From assembly GCA_002305545.1 (NCBI GenBank), contig DBRG01000017.1:62001-126000 (forward strand): a stretch of DNA of 64,000 bases, read 5' to 3'. This DNA is from Bacteroidales bacterium UBA1374 (GTDB lineage Bacteria; Bacteroidota; Bacteroidia; Bacteroidales; UBA932). Position numbers and translations under genes: made by a program. The stretch's first letter is position 1. Each line of letters starts with the position of its first letter. Positions 61,049-64,000 of this stretch are shown here, in pieces. The notes beneath the pieces are model-generated. The model saw only the letters and a list, made by a program, of their open reading frames with translations. It ran no database searches and was not told where the DNA came from.

Positions 61049-61087
61049 TTGTTAACTATCAATAATCACTTAAATTCACTTTTAATT

Positions 61088-62425
61088 ATGAAAGCAAAAG
61101 AAATAATGTCTGTTCTTGAGGCCAAATACGGGCACGAGAAAGAGTACCTGCAAGCTGTTCACGAAGTTTTGGAATCCATTGAAGATGTTTACAACCAACA
61201 TCCTGAATTTGAAAAAGCCAAAATCATTGAACGTCTTGTAGAACCCGACAGGATTTTCACATTCAGGGTCACCTGGGTAGATGATAAAGGAGAAGTACAG
61301 GTAAACACAGGTTACCGTGTCCAGTTCAACAATGCCATCGGGCCATACAAAGGGGGTATCCGCTTTCACCGTTCGGTGAACCCTTCCATTCTGAAGTTCC
61401 TGGGATTTGAGCAGATTTTCAAGAATTCCCTGACCTCCTTACCCATGGGTGGCGGCAAAGGCGGTTCTGACTTTGATCCCCGCGGCAAGTCGTCAAACGA
61501 AGTAATGCGCTTTTGCCAGGCTTTTATGACAGAGCTTTGGAGACATATTGGTCCTGACACTGACGTTCCTGCCGGTGATATCGGAGTGGGAGCACGCGAG
61601 GTTGGTTATATGTACGGATGGTATAAAAAACTGGCACATGAACATACAGGTGTTCTGACCGGGAAAGGATTGACATGGGGAGGTTCCCTTATCCGTCCCG
61701 AAGCCACAGGCTATGGCGGTGTTTATTTTGTAGAGCATATGCTCCAGGCTTTAGGCCAGAACATCAAAAACAAAACCGTTGCCATATCCGGTTTCGGAAA
61801 CGTTGCCTGGGGTGCTGCCCAAAAGGCCCACGAACTGGGAGCCAGGGTGATCACCATTTCAGGACCTGATGGTTACGTTTACGACAAAGACGGCATGAAT
61901 GAAGAAAAGATCGCCTATATGCTGGAATTGCGTGCCAGTGGTAACGATATTGTAGCTCCCTATGCAGAAAAATTCCCCGGTGCAGTATTCCATGCAGGTA
62001 AAAAGCCCTGGGAAGTCAAAGTGGACATTGCCATGCCTTGCGCTACCCAGAACGAGCTCAACGAAGATGATGCTAAAAAACTGATAGCCAACAAGGTGAT
62101 GATGGTTGCCGAAGTTTCCAATATGGGTTGTACACCTCAGGCCATTGAGGCTTTCCAACATGCCAAAGTAAGCTTTGCCCCCGGTAAGGCAGTCAACGCC
62201 GGCGGAGTGGCTACCTCGGGACTGGAAATGACACAGAATGCAGCTCACCTGAGCTGGACTGCAGAAGAGGTTGATGCCAAACTGCACCAGATCATGTCAA
62301 GCATACACCAGGCTTGTGTTGATCATGGCAGGCAGAAAGATGGCTACATCAATTATGTAAAAGGCGCCAATATTGCAGGGTTCATGAAAGTTGCCCGTGC
62401 AATGCTTGAACAGGGAGTGATTTAG
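61088..62425 (+). CDS. gdhA: Glutamate dehydrogenase
   Basis: Interconverts glutamate and 2-oxoglutarate plus ammonia. The 445-residue length is that of the hexameric small-subunit type. Motifs: GYRVQFNNAIGPYKGGIRFH, LPMGGGKGGSDFDPRGKS (catalytic Lys region), PAGDIGVGAREVGYM and the Rossmann GFGNVAWGAAQKAHELGARV. ATG 61088 gives the usual start (MKAKEIMSVLEAKYG). Next to korAB, it would feed 2-oxoglutarate into succinyl-CoA. NADH or NADPH preference was not assigned. Confidence 0.95.
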   Translation: MKAKEIMSVLEAKYGHEKEYLQAVHEVLESIEDVYNQHPEFEKAKIIERLVEPDRIFTFRVTWVDDKGEVQVNTGYRVQFNNAIGPYKGGIRFHRSVNPSILKFLGFEQIFKNSLTSLPMGGGKGGSDFDPRGKSSNEVMRFCQAFMTELWRHIGPDTDVPAGDIGVGAREVGYMYGWYKKLAHEHTGVLTGKGLTWGGSLIRPEATGYGGVYFVEHMLQALGQNIKNKTVAISGFGNVAWGAAQKAHELGARVITISGPDGYVYDKDGMNEEKIAYMLELRASGNDIVAPYAEKFPGAVFHAGKKPWEVKVDIAMPCATQNELNEDDAKKLIANKVMMVAEVSNMGCTPQAIEAFQHAKVSFAPGKAVNAGGVATSGLEMTQNAAHLSWTAEEVDAKLHQIMSSIHQACVDHGRQKDGYINYVKGANIAGFMKVARAMLEQGVI

Positions 62426-62427
62426 TC

Positions 62428-63288
62428 ATGTTCAGGCTGGGCCTAGATTTTGGTTCTACACTGACTAAAATGGCTCTGATAAAGCCTGGGGTAAAGGATA
62501 AGCCTTTTCCCCAGGCTGTTTTTAAATATAAGACAAACGATCATATCGGGGATTTCTACAACGCACTGGAAGACTTCCTGGTACGTTCAAATATCCCTTT
62601 GAGCTCAATAGAGCACATATCAGCCACAGGAACCCATGCCAACCTGGTAAAGGACAACATTCTGGGCATCCCTGCCAGCAAAGTTTCAGAAGTGGAATCA
62701 ATAGGACGGGGCGGTATGGCCCTGAGCGGTCTGGATGAAGCCCTGGTGGTGAACATGGGGACAGGCACCACCTATATAGATGCCACACCCGATGGTATCC
62801 GCCACCTGGGAGGTACAGGCATGGGGGGCGGAACACTGACCGGTCTGGCACAGTGTATTCTCGGCACCTCTTCTGTTCGGGAGATTGTCCGGCTTGCCAG
62901 GCGGGGAAAACTTGAAAATGTAGACTTGCTGATTGGTGATGTTACAGACCAGGAGTTGCAGGATCTGCCGCCATTCCTGACAGCAGCCAACTTCGGGAAA
63001 CTCGCCCATCAGCTCTATACGAAACAAACTTCGCATGCAGGTAAGGAGGACCTTGCCCGTGCTTTGATAAATCTGGTTTTACAGGTGATTGGAAGTATGG
63101 CAGTGATGGTTTGTAAAAGTTGCCATAAAACCAATGTTGTGTTTGTAGGAACCCTCACGCGCCTGCCTCAGATTGAGGAGACCTATTCCATATTTTCAAA
63201 AGTATACGGCCTCCAGTTTATAGTTCCTCCGTTTGCCGTGTATGGTACGGCTTTGGGCAGTACGCTGGTATCTGAACAGGAAGTATAA
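62428..63288 (+). CDS. coaW: Type II pantothenate kinase (CoaW-like)
   Basis: First step of CoA synthesis. The 286-residue protein belongs to the ASKHA fold: phosphate-1 loop LGLDFGSTLTKMAL, VVNMGTGTTYIDA, GGTGMGGGTLTGLAQCIL and FLTAANFGKL. The order and wording match staphylococcal CoaW and eukaryotic PanK rather than the type III CoaX that I expect in this phylum. The active-site Glu probably lies in SEVES (about 88-92). It starts two bases after gdhA and its last 106 bases overlap murI on the other strand. Confidence 0.85.
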   Translation: MFRLGLDFGSTLTKMALIKPGVKDKPFPQAVFKYKTNDHIGDFYNALEDFLVRSNIPLSSIEHISATGTHANLVKDNILGIPASKVSEVESIGRGGMALSGLDEALVVNMGTGTTYIDATPDGIRHLGGTGMGGGTLTGLAQCILGTSSVREIVRLARRGKLENVDLLIGDVTDQELQDLPPFLTAANFGKLAHQLYTKQTSHAGKEDLARALINLVLQVIGSMAVMVCKSCHKTNVVFVGTLTRLPQIEETYSIFSKVYGLQFIVPPFAVYGTALGSTLVSEQEV

Positions 63289-63998
63289 TACAAATCTTTT
63301 TCCGGGGCAGGGACACTCCCTGACAACAATCCGTTTTCAATAAGCAGTTGCTGAATCCGGCGGGCCACGGCTGGTGCCGGATCTACAATTACCACACCGG
63401 GGCCGGCTATGCTGCGGATCACAGGTATCAAAAAAGGATAATGCGTGCACCCAAGTACCAGGTGATCGGCCCCCGCGTCAAGGATTGGCTGAATTGTTTT
63501 CCTAACCATCTCCAGGGTAGCCGGTGTATCCAGTTCTCCCCGTTCAACCGCCCCTACCCATCCCTCACCTACCCGTTCGATGACTTTCACCTGGCCGGCA
63601 AAAGCCGCCAGGGTCCTGTTGTATAACGATCCCCTGAAAGTTCCGGGTGTGGCAAGAACTCCCACAACTCCACTTTGTGTATGCAATACTGCGGGTTTGA
63701 CGGCGGGCTCCATACCAACTACCGGTATATCGGGAAAGGTTGACCTAACTGTCTCAATGGCTGCTGCCGTGGCTGTATTACAGGCAACGGTTATCATTTT
63801 GCATTCCTGTGCCAGGAAAAAACGCGAAATGAGCAGGCACCTTCGTCTGACATCTGATACCGGCAGGGCTCCGTACGGACAAAAAGCGGTATCGGCAACA
63901 TAAATAAGGCGCTCCCCGGGGAGAAGCGCCTTTATGTGTTTGTGTACCCCCAGCCCACCTATCCCGGAATCCATTACTCCAATGGGTGAACTGCTCAT
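63183..63998 (-). CDS. murI: Glutamate racemase
   Basis: Makes D-glutamate for peptidoglycan. The 271-residue protein shows MDSGIGGLGVHKHI, ADTAFCPYG, the first catalytic Cys in TVACNTATAAAIE and the second in LVLGCTHYPFLIP. The ATG at 63996-63998 gives the family's normal N-terminus, so the gene appears complete at the window edge. Its C-terminal 35 residues (from about LYYTSCSDTS) lie antisense to the end of coaW and are less conserved than the rest. Confidence 0.94.
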   Translation of the reverse strand: MSSSPIGVMDSGIGGLGVHKHIKALLPGERLIYVADTAFCPYGALPVSDVRRRCLLISRFFLAQECKMITVACNTATAAAIETVRSTFPDIPVVGMEPAVKPAVLHTQSGVVGVLATPGTFRGSLYNRTLAAFAGQVKVIERVGEGWVGAVERGELDTPATLEMVRKTIQPILDAGADHLVLGCTHYPFLIPVIRSIAGPGVVIVDPAPAVARRIQQLLIENGLLSGSVPAPEKDLYYTSCSDTSVLPKAVPYTANGGTINWRPYTFENME

Positions 63999-64000
63999 AG

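Noticed and set aside
1..64000. CRISPR array, prophage, IS element or defence island
   Set aside because: No spaced direct repeats, transposase, phage structural or defence-type genes are seen; the gene content is almost entirely housekeeping.

Overview
The window (64 kb, gene-dense, moderate GC) comes from the chromosome of a member of the Bacteroidota, most likely a fermentative Bacteroidales relative. Four lines of evidence point there. (1) Several gene orders resemble Bacteroidota: parA-parB-DUF5683-mltD, the ATP synthase order D-C-(small membrane protein)-B-E-F-H-A-G, rpsU-xerC-hpf, and tRNA-Thr/Tyr/Gly/Thr-tuf-tRNA-Trp-secE-nusG-rplKAJL-rpoBC. (2) Many start regions carry the Bacteroidota -7 box TAnnTTTG. 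(3) Shine-Dalgarno sequences are almost absent, with rpsU and hpf as exceptions. (4) The epsilon subunit is short and subunit a carries a signal peptide. I cannot name a genus. I see no prophage, IS element, CRISPR array or other mobile DNA, and no stretch over 300 bases without a gene.

Layout. 1-2.25 kb: end of ispH, then a PriA-like protein that has lost its ATPase motifs and zinc domain. 2.26-6.6 kb (minus): mltD, a DUF5683 protein, parB, parA. 6.7-13.8 kb: lipid kinase, an HhH outer-membrane-type protein (minus), purE (minus), then hpt-adk-obgE-PAP2-lplA, the last four chained by overlaps. 13.8-19.6 kb (minus): hutU-mutA-mutB, joined by stop/start overlaps. 19.7-21.1 kb: rpsU-xerC-hpf. 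21.1-28.4 kb (minus): complete F1Fo ATP synthase operon. 28.4-33.5 kb: parE, parC, aroK; recJ convergent. 35.3-38.8 kb: lysS, SpoU methyltransferase, aroE, ssb. 38.9-41.8 kb: a 25-bp inverted repeat and two tandem MFS transporters. 41.9-45.0 kb: purA, dxs. 45.1-58.1 kb: tRNAs, tuf, secE, nusG, rplK/A/J/L, rpoB, rpoC. 58.2-64 kb: korA-korB, gdhA, a type II pantothenate kinase, and murI on the opposite strand.

How the genes work together. Much of the window is core information processing. The metabolic genes outline an amino-acid fermentation: HutU feeds histidine towards glutamate, GdhA gives 2-oxoglutarate, KorAB gives succinyl-CoA, and MutAB gives methylmalonyl-CoA on the way to propionate. 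CoaW-type kinase supplies CoA. Dxs and IspH are the first and last steps of the MEP isoprenoid pathway.

I did not find a clearly new defence or mobile system. The most interesting items are the helicase-dead PriA homolog, the strong Shine-Dalgarno sites confined to rpsU and hpf, predicted leaderless starts, a long perfect hairpin between convergent genes, and two hairpins between rplL and rpoB.
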